64,000 nucleotides of DNA from Halioglobus japonicus (lineage in GTDB: Bacteria; Pseudomonadota; Gammaproteobacteria; Pseudomonadales; Halieaceae), in contig CACSIL010000001.1 in the NCBI GenBank assembly GCA_902705825.1, positions 55,113 to 119,112 on the forward strand. Reading direction: 5' to 3'. The notes below the pieces were generated by a model. That model worked only from the letters and a program-made list of their open reading frames with translations. It was not told the origin of the DNA and did not search any database. Made by a program: the position numbers and the translations under genes. Shown here in pieces: positions 27,842 through 36,273 of this stretch (position 1 is the first letter of the stretch; the number at the start of each line of letters is the position of its first letter).

Positions 27842-28240
27842 ATGAATAAACTGATTAGCCTCATTCTGGGTTTTGCTTTTGTACTATTTCTCCCGGCGCC
27901 GTCAATGGCGCAGATGGGCGACTTTAAAAATACGACACCCGAAGAGCGGGCCCAGAAGCTGACAAGTACGATGCAGAGCGATCTTTCGCTGGACGAGGAA
28001 ACCACCAAGGCGGTATCTGAGATCAATCTCAAATATGCCAAGGAGGCCCAGACCGTGATGGATTCCAGTGGGACTCAGTTTGGCAAGGCGATGACGTTCA
28101 GAAAGAACGAGCAAGCCAAGGATGCTGAATTGAAGGGGGTGCTGAGCCCGGAGCAATACAGCCAGTACGAGGAGAAGAAGTCAGCGATGCGAGATACCAT
28201 GAAGCAAAAATTCATGGAGAAAAGGCAAGCTGCCCAGTAA
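27842..28240 (+). CDS. Small secreted Spy/CpxP-like helical protein
   Basis: 132 residues. Signal peptide 1-23 ends PSMAQ. The mature part is all helix, rich in charged residues and Met/Gln, with TPEERAQKLTSTMQSDLSL and ELKGVLSPEQYSQYEEKK, which resembles the two LTxxQ-like repeats of periplasmic Spy/CpxP chaperones. The function (stress-related periplasmic chaperone) is inferred from this pattern. AGGA is located 7 nt before the ATG. Confidence 0.75.
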   Translation: MNKLISLILGFAFVLFLPAPSMAQMGDFKNTTPEERAQKLTSTMQSDLSLDEETTKAVSEINLKYAKEAQTVMDSSGTQFGKAMTFRKNEQAKDAELKGVLSPEQYSQYEEKKSAMRDTMKQKFMEKRQAAQ

Positions 28241-28317
28241 CACTGTCAGCCTATAGTTGATATCACATTTGATTAATCGCCCGACGATGCTGCCGGGCCG
28301 CATTGGAGTTGTAGAAC

Positions 28318-28908
28318 ATGACATCAAGAACGACCAATATCCTTGCCGCAACTTCGCTTTCGCTGCTGCTGGCCACAGTGCCGGCATTTGCCCAGAAAGC
28401 GGGTCAGTCAGTAAGAATCAGTACGGGAATCGTGGACAACGTTCAGCGCGTGAAGCTGGATTCAGAAGCGGGCACCGGTGCAATGATAGGCGGGGCATTG
28501 GGTCTGTTGACGTCCGGAGGCAAGTCGACCAGCAAAAAAGCGCGCAACACCATACTCGGTGCCGGCGCAGGTGGCGCGCTGGCCAGTGCGACCCAGGGCA
28601 GTCGTAACGGTGTGGCTTATACCATTCTCACCACTGACGGCAACTCGATTCGTGTCGTGACCGACCAGACAGAAATCATCAAGGGAGACTGTGTAGTTGT
28701 TGAGGAGAACGGCAGCACCACCAATGTTCGCCGTGTTACCCCCACAGCTTGTGATGCAGCTTCAGCCAGGGCGCGTGAAGAACTGAAAGGCAGCTTCCAG
28801 TTGGAGGCGCAAGAATGTCACAACGCCAAGCAGCAACTTGTTGAGGCGACAACGGCTGAACAGGTGGATCTGGCTCGCCGCAAAATGGAAATACTGTGCA
28901 GTGACTGA
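28318..28908 (+). CDS. Secreted glycine-zipper protein, unknown
   Basis: 196 residues. Signal peptide 1-25 ends VPAFAQ. Residues 50-95 include two glycine-rich hydrophobic stretches (GAMIGGALGLLTSGG and ILGAGAGGALASATQG), i.e. a glycine zipper as in SlyB/OmpA-tail outer-membrane proteins. The region after it folds into short strands, with three cysteines in the C-terminal half. It follows the Spy-like gene by 77 nt; the pair may form an envelope-stress unit. Confidence 0.65.
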   Translation: MTSRTTNILAATSLSLLLATVPAFAQKAGQSVRISTGIVDNVQRVKLDSEAGTGAMIGGALGLLTSGGKSTSKKARNTILGAGAGGALASATQGSRNGVAYTILTTDGNSIRVVTDQTEIIKGDCVVVEENGSTTNVRRVTPTACDAASARAREELKGSFQLEAQECHNAKQQLVEATTAEQVDLARRKMEILCSD

Positions 28909-28935
28909 TCTGTTTGCACCGCGATGAAGACACAG

Positions 28936-28962
28936 CCCGCCAATATGCTATTTGATGGCGGG
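28936..28962. terminator. Hairpin between convergent genes
   Basis: CCCGCCA and TGGCGGG form a perfect 7-bp stem with a 13-nt loop in the 60-nt space between the glycine-zipper gene and norR, both of which end here. No clear T-run on either side. Confidence 0.45.
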
Positions 28963-28968
28963 TGGCTC

Positions 28969-30546
28969 TCAGCGCTTCGTCAGGTGCTCCTGCATTCCCA
29001 GCCGCGCCATTGTGCGCACCAGATTACTGCGGTCCAGCTTTAACGAGCGGGCGACGGCAGCCAGTTTGCCATTGTGGTGTTTAAGCTGTTCCTCAATTAG
29101 CCGGCGCTGAAAGGCGTCGACGCTTTCCCGCAGACTGCGCACAGGCGCATCGTCTGTGCCGGGCGGGGCTCCCTCTGCCCTTGGTTCTGCTACACCAGTT
29201 CCTGTTCCGTTTTGTAGGCCAAGGTGGTGTTCGTCGATACTGATAATGCTGCTTCCACGGCCCTGTTCGCGTATCGCACGCAGCGCCGCCCGGCTCAGCA
29301 GATGCTCCAGTTCACGCACATTGCCCGGCCAGTCGTAGCGCTCTAATTGATCGCTGGCACCCGCGGACAGGCGCAGCCTGGAGACGCCGAGTTGGTGTTG
29401 GTTCTTTTCCAGAAAATACCCGGCCAGCAATATGCAGTCCTTCTTCCGGTCGCGCAGCGGTGGTACCGGTAGCGGATAGACGCTCAGGCGATGGTAGAGA
29501 TCTGCGCGAAAACGGCCCTCTTTTACCTCGCGCTGCAGCTCGCGATTGGTTGCCGCTATGATGCGCACGTCTACTGTGATGGCTCGGTCACTGCCGATGC
29601 GCTGGATTTCTCCACTTTGAAGCGCCCTTAATAGCTTGGCCTGTATTGATAGTGAGAGCTCACCAACTTCATCCAGAAATAGTGTCCCGCCGTCTGCCAG
29701 TTCGAAGCGGCCGCTGCGATCTTGGGTGGCGCCAGAGAAGGAGCCGCGCAGATGACCGAACAGCTCGCTTTCGACAATATTCTCCGGCAGCGCGGCGCAG
29801 TTGATTTGTACCAGGGGCTGGGCAGCGCGCTGGGAGGACAGGTGTATGTTGCGTGCGACCAGCTCTTTGCCGACGCCGGTCTCCCCGGTAATCAACACAG
29901 ACAGGTCAGTCGGTGCAACGGTGTGGATTTCGTTCAGCATGTCTTGCAGGGCAGCACTGCGTCCGATGATCTCGTGCTTGAGGTCGTTGGCGATGAGCCG
30001 CTGGGTGATCTCGTGTTGATGCTCGGCGCGCAGCTCCAGCGCTTCAATGTGTTGACTGGTTTTGATGGCTGCGGCAACTGCGGCAATGTTGGCGCGCGTT
30101 TCCATTGGGTCAAGATGGTCAAAGGCACCTGCCGATAGCGCGTCCAGCGTCAGTACGCCCCAGGGCTTGTCATCGATATAGATGGTGCTGCCCATGCAGT
30201 CGTGGACATGCAGTTGATCGCGGCCATCTTCAACCAACCCATCGTACGGGTCTGGCAGGTCTGAGTCCGCCTCAAACCGGGTGACGGCACGATTCTGCAG
30301 GATGGCGTGAAGCCGGGGGTGTTCCTGAATGTTAAAGCGCCTGGCCAGCGCTTCGCGTTTTAATCCAATGACGGCGAGTGGGTGCAGCACGTCCCCTTCG
30401 AGTTTGAGCAGGGCTATTGCGTCACAGGGCGTGCCGCGTTCGACGTAGGAGCGGTGCAGTATTTCGAGCATGCGCTGGTAGCGCTGTCTGGCTGTCAGGT
30501 CGCGATTCAGGTCTTCGACGATGTCGATGAAGGGCAGAATATCCAT
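28969..30546 (-). CDS. norR: NorR, NO-sensing sigma54 activator
   Basis: 525 residues in three domains. The GAF domain (1-170) keeps the residues that bind the sensory iron in E. coli NorR: R78, D99, D102, H115, C117 and D135, all at matching offsets. The AAA+ domain (about 190-430) has Walker A GETGVGKE (221-228) and Walker B TLFLDEVGE. The Fis-type DNA-binding helix-turn-helix is near 485-520. The sigma54-contact loop reads GSFSGA (268-273) instead of the usual GAFTGA. NO binding to the iron relieves repression by the GAF domain and activates sigma54 promoters. Divergently placed hmp and three NorR boxes between them settle the role. Confidence 0.93.
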   Translation of the reverse strand: MDILPFIDIVEDLNRDLTARQRYQRMLEILHRSYVERGTPCDAIALLKLEGDVLHPLAVIGLKREALARRFNIQEHPRLHAILQNRAVTRFEADSDLPDPYDGLVEDGRDQLHVHDCMGSTIYIDDKPWGVLTLDALSAGAFDHLDPMETRANIAAVAAAIKTSQHIEALELRAEHQHEITQRLIANDLKHEIIGRSAALQDMLNEIHTVAPTDLSVLITGETGVGKELVARNIHLSSQRAAQPLVQINCAALPENIVESELFGHLRGSFSGATQDRSGRFELADGGTLFLDEVGELSLSIQAKLLRALQSGEIQRIGSDRAITVDVRIIAATNRELQREVKEGRFRADLYHRLSVYPLPVPPLRDRKKDCILLAGYFLEKNQHQLGVSRLRLSAGASDQLERYDWPGNVRELEHLLSRAALRAIREQGRGSSIISIDEHHLGLQNGTGTGVAEPRAEGAPPGTDDAPVRSLRESVDAFQRRLIEEQLKHHNGKLAAVARSLKLDRSNLVRTMARLGMQEHLTKR

Positions 30547-30549
30547 CAG

Positions 30550-30606
30550 GTAAGATTAACCTTAATAAGGTCATAAAGACATAAACTATTTAGAGGTCAT
30601 TATGAC
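30550..30606 (+). promoter_or_regulatory. Three NorR enhancer sites (GT-N7-AC)
   Basis: GT-N7-AC cores occur at 30550-30560 (GTAAGATTAAC), 30570-30580 (GTCATAAAGAC) and 30596-30606 (GTCATTATGAC). The third is the centre of the 13-bp palindrome GGTCATTATGACC. NorR of E. coli also uses three such sites. The first site starts 4 nt before norR itself, so NorR probably represses its own gene. Confidence 0.75.
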
Positions 30607-30646
30607 CTGTATGTGAAAAAATGGAGTAAATACAGGGGGTTAAAAC

Positions 30647-30664
30647 TTGGCACGGTTTGTGTAT
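30647..30664 (+). promoter_or_regulatory. Probable sigma54 promoter of hmp
   Basis: TTGGCACG is a perfect -24 element. The -12 partner at the right spacing reads GTGTA instead of TTGCA, so the GC pair is GT. The position, about 45 nt after the last NorR site and 66 nt before the hmp start, suits enhancer-driven transcription. Confidence 0.55.
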
Positions 30665-30729
30665 TACAAGTGGCGGGTACGCAAAACAGGTGTACCATTA
30701 TTTCTGCATATAATCGAGAGGAAGACCCA

Positions 30730-31911
30730 ATGCTGGACAAAGCGACAGTTGACGTGATCAAAGCCACCGTACCCGCCGTGAAAGCACATGCCGATGCTAT
30801 TACCGAATGCTTCTACCCGTTGATGTTTGAGCAATACCCCGAGGTCCTCCCCTACTTTAACCAGACGAACCAGGGCAAGGGCACACAGCCTAAGGCTTTG
30901 GCTAATGCCGTCGTCGCCTATGGTGCGAATATCGACGAGCTCGGTAACCTGAGTGATGCCGTTGCACAAATCGTGCAGAAACACTGCTCGTTGGGTGTGT
31001 TGCCGGAGCACTACAGCATTGTCGGCTCTTGCCTGCTGCAGGCGATTGCCAAAGTGCTGGGCGATGCCGCTACCGATGAGATTATTGATGCCTGGGGTAA
31101 AGCCTACGGGCAACTGGCTGAGATACTGATAGCCGCCGAGGAGACGGTATACAGTGCCACCGAGCACGCCCCGGGCGGTTGGCGCGGAGAGCGGGCTTTC
31201 AAACTCGTCAAGCGCATTGACGAAAGCTCCATCATCACCTCCTTCTATTTTGAGCCCGTCGACGGGGGAGCGGTGCCCGAGTTTGAGCCGGGACAGGCGA
31301 TCACTGTCGTGCTGAATATCAACGGTGACAGTGTGCGCCGCAACTACAGTCTGTCGGATGCGCCGGGTACTGGTTACCTGCGTATCAGTATCAAGCGCGA
31401 GCCTCAGGGGCTGGTTTCAAACTTCCTGCACGACACACTGGAGGTCGGCAGTGAGGTGAATATGCTGCCGCCAGCGGGACAATTTGTGCTGCGCAGGAAC
31501 GACAAGCCACTGGTATTGCTGACCGGCGGTGTCGGCATAACACCTGCTATCAGCATGGTCAATGTGGAAGCAACCAGTGGCCGTGAGGTGCGCTTTATAC
31601 ACGCAGCGCTGAACAGCAAAGTACATGCGTTCAGGGCGCATGTTGACCAGTTGGCTGCGGCCAACAGCAATATTTCGGCGCTTTACGTCTACAGCGAGCC
31701 CGAGGCCGATTGCGCGCCGCACGTCAGCGGTTTTGTAACCGCAGACATCCTTGCAGCGCAGCTGCCAGAAGATCGTGATGTGGAGCTGTATTTCCTGGGG
31801 CCGAAGCCTTTCATGACTGCCATGTTCAGAATTGCCAGGGATTTAGGCGTGCCGCCTTCGCAGATCCACTATGAGTTTTTTGGACCGACGGAGGAATTGG
31901 AAGCCGGTTAA
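30730..31911 (+). CDS. hmp: Flavohemoprotein Hmp, NO dioxygenase
   Basis: 393 residues, within three of E. coli Hmp. The globin domain (1-140) has Y29 and Q53 in the distal pocket, proximal H85 (QKHCS) and Y95. The FAD domain shows RRNYSLSDAP (RxYS) and the NAD domain GGVGITP, with the C-terminal FGP. Hmp oxidises NO to nitrate using O2 and NAD(P)H. AGAGGA lies 8 nt before the ATG at 30730; the open frame begins at 30613, but the upstream part crosses the promoter and is not coding. Confidence 0.96.
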   Translation: MLDKATVDVIKATVPAVKAHADAITECFYPLMFEQYPEVLPYFNQTNQGKGTQPKALANAVVAYGANIDELGNLSDAVAQIVQKHCSLGVLPEHYSIVGSCLLQAIAKVLGDAATDEIIDAWGKAYGQLAEILIAAEETVYSATEHAPGGWRGERAFKLVKRIDESSIITSFYFEPVDGGAVPEFEPGQAITVVLNINGDSVRRNYSLSDAPGTGYLRISIKREPQGLVSNFLHDTLEVGSEVNMLPPAGQFVLRRNDKPLVLLTGGVGITPAISMVNVEATSGREVRFIHAALNSKVHAFRAHVDQLAAANSNISALYVYSEPEADCAPHVSGFVTADILAAQLPEDRDVELYFLGPKPFMTAMFRIARDLGVPPSQIHYEFFGPTEELEAG

Positions 31912-31920
31912 ACCGGCTTC
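31900..31920 (+). terminator. Hairpin overlapping hmp stop codon
   Basis: GAAGCCGG-TTAAA-CCGGCTTC is a perfect 8-bp stem with the TAA stop in the loop. No T-run follows, so it may be a weak terminator or an mRNA-end stabiliser. Confidence 0.5.
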
Positions 31921-32053
31921 AGGCACCAGTATCGGGCCCCACTGCCAGAGCAGAGGGTGGCAAAAAGTCTACAATTGCCCAGAAAAGTAGCAAGCTGCCC
32001 TCGCTATTTGTCGTAAACTGGACCTGCAACACGATAAAAAGGGATGAAACGGG

Positions 32054-32788
32054 GTGAAATTTCTACTTCGGTCAGGGGTGGCTGCAGTGATGTTGTCTGC
32101 GGTCGCAGCAGGCGCGGATACCAATAGTACGGTTTTGTCAGCGCAGGGCACAGTATTGTCCAATGCGACGTCTGCACAGGAAAGCGATGCAGAGCAGCCG
32201 GCAATGAAGATCTTCAAATATACCAATAGATCCGGGGTACGCTCGTATTCTGATAGAGCCCCAATGGGCGTCAGTTATGAGATAGTTCAGCTGTCCTGTT
32301 TTGCCTGCAATGTTAAATCCACGCTGGATTGGAACAATATTCCGCTCTACCTGAATGACTACCGCTCCACGATCACCGCAGCCGCCAGAAAATACCAGGT
32401 AGACCCGGCATTGGTGCGGGCCGTGATACATGCTGAATCGGCCTTCAGGCCCGGGGCTCGTTCGAAAAAGGGTGCGCTGGGGTTGATGCAACTGATGCCG
32501 GCGACGGCGCGCGATATGGATGTCGTCGATGCGCTGGAGCCACAGGACAATATTTTCGGTGGGGTGCGCTATCTCGCCTGGCTACTCGAACAGAACGGCG
32601 GAAATACCATGCTGGCAACAGCGGCTTACAACGCCGGGCCAGGGGCGGTAAAACGACACAACGGTATTCCTCCCTACGAAGAAACTCGTACTTACGTAAA
32701 ACGCGTCAAACTCCTGCATGACCGCTACAAGCTGGCGCTGAACAAAACGTTCTCCGGTGAATGGATATCGCAAGCCGATAGTTATTGA
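32054..32788 (+). CDS. Soluble lytic transglycosylase (SLT domain)
   Basis: 244 residues, GTG start. Signal peptide about 1-22. Residues 50-70 contain a short DUF4124-like element (KIFKYTNRSGVRSYSDRAP), and residues 105-235 are an SLT domain: catalytic E128 in AESAF, then SKKGALGLMQLMPATA and TAAYNAGPGAV. Such enzymes cut murein glycan strands to anhydromuropeptides. A pair SCFAC (81-85) lies between the domains. Spacing and context give no specialised partner. Confidence 0.93.
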   Translation: MKFLLRSGVAAVMLSAVAAGADTNSTVLSAQGTVLSNATSAQESDAEQPAMKIFKYTNRSGVRSYSDRAPMGVSYEIVQLSCFACNVKSTLDWNNIPLYLNDYRSTITAAARKYQVDPALVRAVIHAESAFRPGARSKKGALGLMQLMPATARDMDVVDALEPQDNIFGGVRYLAWLLEQNGGNTMLATAAYNAGPGAVKRHNGIPPYEETRTYVKRVKLLHDRYKLALNKTFSGEWISQADSY

Positions 32789-32836
32789 CCTGCGGGCACC
32801 CGGCGGCAGCCCTGTATCGTTTCAAGGTGCTGCGAC

Positions 32837-33544
32837 TTAGCGCCGTTCCTTTTCCAGCCACTGTTCCAATTCTTCCTCTCCCAGCGGATGGTCTCCGGGG
32901 GGCACTCGAAAGCTGTCCCGAATTTCATTCCAGGTGTTGGGGTTTAACCAGAGATTGATAAGAAACACGACCAACATTGCGATGATGGCCCCCGTGCCTG
33001 CCAGCAGCATATCCTTCTGCGCATCCCATACATCGCCCTGCGTTCCCAAGAATGCCAGGCCCAACTCCGGTGCAACCATTGCCGCGGCTTTCCATTCAAC
33101 AATTTCATAAATGGCTGAGATGGAAAAAGTGATGTCGATGGGGAAAAAATACGCCCAGAACCCTCGAAGCTGGGCAATACGCACCAGCACTTCGCGCACC
33201 GGATACGCCAGCAGTAAACCAAAGCAAAAGTGTACTAATCGATCGTACATATTGCGGTCGGCGCCGACCCACTCCTGCAGCACATCGCCAAAGGGTACCT
33301 CCGCGTAGGTAGAGTGCGAGCCTATGACATGCAGGCACATAAAAAGCGTGATAAGCCCGTATGAGATATCCGACAATCTGAAGAAGCGCGCAGTTACAAG
33401 GAGCACGGGTACCCAGAAAAAGACCAGGTAATTTTCCAGTAGCCAGTCATCCGGGTGGAGTGGTTTCCACGCCGCCCAGGCCCAGGTGATCAGAAAAATA
33501 CCCAGAAGTACGAGCCTGAATCCGTAACCTTGTTTGGAAGTCAT
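32837..33544 (-). CDS. DUF2238 (YjdF-like) membrane protein
   Basis: 235 residues, six hydrophobic helices. The family signature region is recognisable in YDRLVHFCFGLLLAYP (about 102-117) and in the WDAQKDMLLAGTGAI segment near 175, both conserved in DUF2238. Function unknown. The C-terminal 30 residues are charged and cytosolic. It converges with the lytic transglycosylase gene. Confidence 0.88.
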   Translation of the reverse strand: MTSKQGYGFRLVLLGIFLITWAWAAWKPLHPDDWLLENYLVFFWVPVLLVTARFFRLSDISYGLITLFMCLHVIGSHSTYAEVPFGDVLQEWVGADRNMYDRLVHFCFGLLLAYPVREVLVRIAQLRGFWAYFFPIDITFSISAIYEIVEWKAAAMVAPELGLAFLGTQGDVWDAQKDMLLAGTGAIIAMLVVFLINLWLNPNTWNEIRDSFRVPPGDHPLGEEELEQWLEKERR

Positions 33545-33737
33545 AAGTTCGAAGCAATCCTGGCGAAGTTATGTGGCGGTGGAAAACAGTATATCGAAGA
33601 GTGTTGTTCAGATGCAGTATAGGGGTTTGGCACCTATTGCCGTCAGCATATATGATGCGGGTGTCGGGTAGTCTCCAGGGGAAGCCGGGCGGAGGGCTCC
33701 AATAGATCAGCTCGATGTGACGTTTGGGATAAATACA

Positions 33738-34550
33738 ATGGAAAGCAGCGGGCAGACCAATACACAGTCAGCGCCAGCACGGGTCATCGAAGTGCAGCAT
33801 CTGGTGAAACGCTTCGCCGGTGCAGAACATGCGATCATCGATGATTTATCGTTCGCTGTCCCTGCCGACAGCTGCCTGAGTCTGCTTGGCCCCTCGGGGT
33901 GCGGTAAGACTACGCTATTGCGACTGTTGATGGGGTTGGAGGAGCCCAGCAGCGGTGTAATTCACGTAGCACCCGCGCAGGCAAAGCATATGAGCTATGT
34001 CTTTCAGGAGCCCAGATTAGTGCCGTGGCGCACCTGTCTGGAGAACGTGCTGTTGCCGCTGGAGCTGATACACCAGAACAATCAGGCATCACAAGCCTAT
34101 GCCCTCGACCTGTTGCAACAACTGGGCCTGGATGAACGATTGCAGCATTTTCCCGGTGAACTCAGCGGTGGCATGCAGATGCGCGTGGCACTGGCGCGCG
34201 CACTGGTGACTGAGCCAAAGATTGTTCTACTGGATGAGCCGTTTGCCGCACTCGATGAGCGCACGCGTTTTCGCATGCAGGATCTGCTGCTGGAGCTTAA
34301 ATCGCGGCTGCAATTGCAGTACGTGTTCGTGACACACTCGATCGCAGAGGCGGTCTATCTCGGCGATCAAATCCTGTTGATGGACAGCACGGGGCGAGCC
34401 AGAGATTGGCGCGGTGTTGACTTCTCCGAGCGGAATCAGGCGCTGAAACTGGCGCCCGCATTCAATTCTATTGTGCAAACCTACTCACAGCTTTTCAGTG
34501 AGATGGAGCGTAACAGCACAGCATCAGGTAGCGGCGAGTCACGGCCATGA
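33738..34550 (+). CDS. ABC transporter ATPase (SsuB/TauB/ThiZ type)
   Basis: About 270 residues. All nucleotide-binding motifs are present: Walker A GPSGCGKTT, Q-loop FQEPRLVPW (the EPRLxPW form is typical for nitrate/taurine/thiamine-precursor importers), signature LSGGMQMR, Walker B VLLDEPF and H-loop THSIAEA. The frame also allows GTG at 33717; the ATG at 33738 has GGGAT upstream and is preferred. It overlaps the permease gene by 4 nt, starting a three-gene importer operon. Confidence 0.93.
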   Translation: MESSGQTNTQSAPARVIEVQHLVKRFAGAEHAIIDDLSFAVPADSCLSLLGPSGCGKTTLLRLLMGLEEPSSGVIHVAPAQAKHMSYVFQEPRLVPWRTCLENVLLPLELIHQNNQASQAYALDLLQQLGLDERLQHFPGELSGGMQMRVALARALVTEPKIVLLDEPFAALDERTRFRMQDLLLELKSRLQLQYVFVTHSIAEAVYLGDQILLMDSTGRARDWRGVDFSERNQALKLAPAFNSIVQTYSQLFSEMERNSTASGSGESRP

Positions 34551-35320
34551 CCAAACGAATCAAGGCATGGCTGGTGGAAAAATACCCGGCCTGGATTTTT
34601 CTGGCGGTATTACTGCTGGGCTGGGAGTATGTGGTGGCGCAGGAGTGGGTGGCCTCATATTTGCTCCCTTCACCCACGCAGATATTTCAAACCACGGTGG
34701 AATTATGGCCGGAAATTTATGCGGCCACACTGAGCACGGCAAACTCTATCGCCTGGGGCCTGGGTTGGAGCGCGGTCAGTGGTGTCACGCTGGCGCTGCT
34801 GTTTTTTGCGATTCCGATTGTCCGCCGGGCAGTGTTGCCGTTCTGTATCTTCTTTCAGACAGTACCTATTATCTCTATCGCACCTCTGCTGGTGATCTGG
34901 TTCGGTTTCGGCCAGCCTACCGTCAGGGCATCGGCTTTTATCGTGTCCATTTTTCCTATCCTCGCCAATACCCTGACCGGTCTGCAGGAAACTGATCCCC
35001 ACCTTAAAGAGCTGTTCAGGTTGTACCGGCCCTCGCCATGGCAGCTGATTTTCAAGTTGCAGATACCCTCGGCAATTCCCTATATTCTAACGGGCATCAA
35101 GATATCCGCCGGGCTTGCAGTGATTGGTGCTATCGTCGGTGAGTTTATCGCCGGTGGCGGGTTGGGTAGCCTGATAGATGCGGCGCGCACCCAGCAACGT
35201 GTCGACTTGGTGTTCAGCGGCGTGGTGATGTCCAGCGTACTGGCGCTGCTACTGGTATTCATTATTGAGGTCGTCAGCCGTGTATTGCTGCGGGGCAGGC
35301 CCTATTTGAGGAAATTATAA
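34547..35320 (+). CDS. ABC transporter permease (SsuC/ThiX type)
   Basis: 257 residues with six membrane helices. The EAA loop reads RLYRPSPWQLIFKLQIPSAIP (just after DPHLKELF), the site that docks the ATPase. The front LLGWEYVVAQEWVASYLLPSP is typical of this family. It is fused by overlaps to both neighbours: 4 nt with the ATPase and 1 nt with the binding protein. Confidence 0.93.
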   Translation: MTKRIKAWLVEKYPAWIFLAVLLLGWEYVVAQEWVASYLLPSPTQIFQTTVELWPEIYAATLSTANSIAWGLGWSAVSGVTLALLFFAIPIVRRAVLPFCIFFQTVPIISIAPLLVIWFGFGQPTVRASAFIVSIFPILANTLTGLQETDPHLKELFRLYRPSPWQLIFKLQIPSAIPYILTGIKISAGLAVIGAIVGEFIAGGGLGSLIDAARTQQRVDLVFSGVVMSSVLALLLVFIIEVVSRVLLRGRPYLRKL

Positions 35321-36267
35321 TGCGTAGGCTGGGTATTTTTGTGTTGGCCTTGTTGTTCAGTTGTCAGGTTCTGGCGCAAGCTGCTGCGTCGCCTGCGCCA
35401 TTGGTGCTGGCACTCAACTGGAAACCGGAGCCACAGTTTGGCGGGTTTTATGCAGCGCAGGTTCAGGGCTACTACAACGACAATGGTCTGGACGTAGACA
35501 TTATTGAGGGTGGCTCGGGCACGCCTACCATACAGATGCTGTTGGCCGGCAGAGTTGACTACGCAATTGTCTCGGCCGACGAAGTTATTATTGCGTTGGC
35601 GCGAGGTGGCAGCGATATAGTCGCCTTGTTCGCCACTTACCAGACCAATCCGCAGGGCATTATGACGCACGCCGAGCGCGGCTTTGAGTCGATAGATGAC
35701 GTTCTGCATAGCGAGGGTGTGCTGCTGTGGCAATCCGGTCTGCCGTATGCGCAATTTTTCAAGAAGCAGTATTCACCGTTCAAAGTTGTCACCGCACCCT
35801 ATCTCGGTGGCATCGGTAACTTTCAAAACGACGTAAAGGTTTCACAGCAGTGCTTTGTCACCAGTGAGCCATTGACGGCCGCGGCAGCCGGGCTCAAAGT
35901 AAAAACCTTCCTGGTAGCCGACAGTGGCTACAACCCCTACACCGCGGTACTGGTCACGCAGCGTCAACGCTGGGAGAAATCACCGGCCGAGGTTAAAGCC
36001 ATGGTGGCTGCAGTGCGCAGCGGCTGGAACAATTACCTGCAGGACCCAGCAGAGACCAACAAGGCCATGCTGGCACTCAACCGCGCGATGTCCCGAGAAA
36101 CCTTTACGCAAAGCGCACAGGCGCAGCGCGAGCTTATCAAAACCCCTACTACTGAGCGGGTGGGGGAGATGACGCAGGCCCGCTGGCAAACGCTGGCTGA
36201 CCAACTGCTAGATATCAAGGTGGTTCGCCAGCCAGTGTCTGTGGACAAGGTGTTTGTTGATTTATAG
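35320..36267 (+). CDS. NMT1/THI5-like ABC substrate-binding protein
   Basis: 315 residues. Signal peptide 1-22 (VLAQA). The mature part opens NWKPEPQFGGFYAAQVQGYY, the NMT1/THI5 hallmark, and then EGGSGTPTIQMLLAGRVDYAI, which shapes the ligand cleft. Family members bind thiamine-precursor pyrimidines (ThiY) or riboflavin (RibY). No TPP or FMN riboswitch is visible before the operon, so the substrate remains open. The gene order ATPase-permease-binding protein with overlaps indicates one transcript. Confidence 0.9.
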   Translation: MRRLGIFVLALLFSCQVLAQAAASPAPLVLALNWKPEPQFGGFYAAQVQGYYNDNGLDVDIIEGGSGTPTIQMLLAGRVDYAIVSADEVIIALARGGSDIVALFATYQTNPQGIMTHAERGFESIDDVLHSEGVLLWQSGLPYAQFFKKQYSPFKVVTAPYLGGIGNFQNDVKVSQQCFVTSEPLTAAAAGLKVKTFLVADSGYNPYTAVLVTQRQRWEKSPAEVKAMVAAVRSGWNNYLQDPAETNKAMLALNRAMSRETFTQSAQAQRELIKTPTTERVGEMTQARWQTLADQLLDIKVVRQPVSVDKVFVDL

Positions 36268-36273
36268 CGCCTG

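Noticed and set aside
30613..30729. N-terminal extension of Hmp by 39 residues
   Set aside because: The frame is open, but it spans the sigma54-like promoter, and the ATG at 30730 with AGAGGA upstream gives the standard Hmp length.
33545..33737. TPP or FMN riboswitch before the NMT1/THI5-type operon
   Set aside because: None of the conserved riboswitch cores (for example CUGAGA or AGGGGCAGGG) is present.
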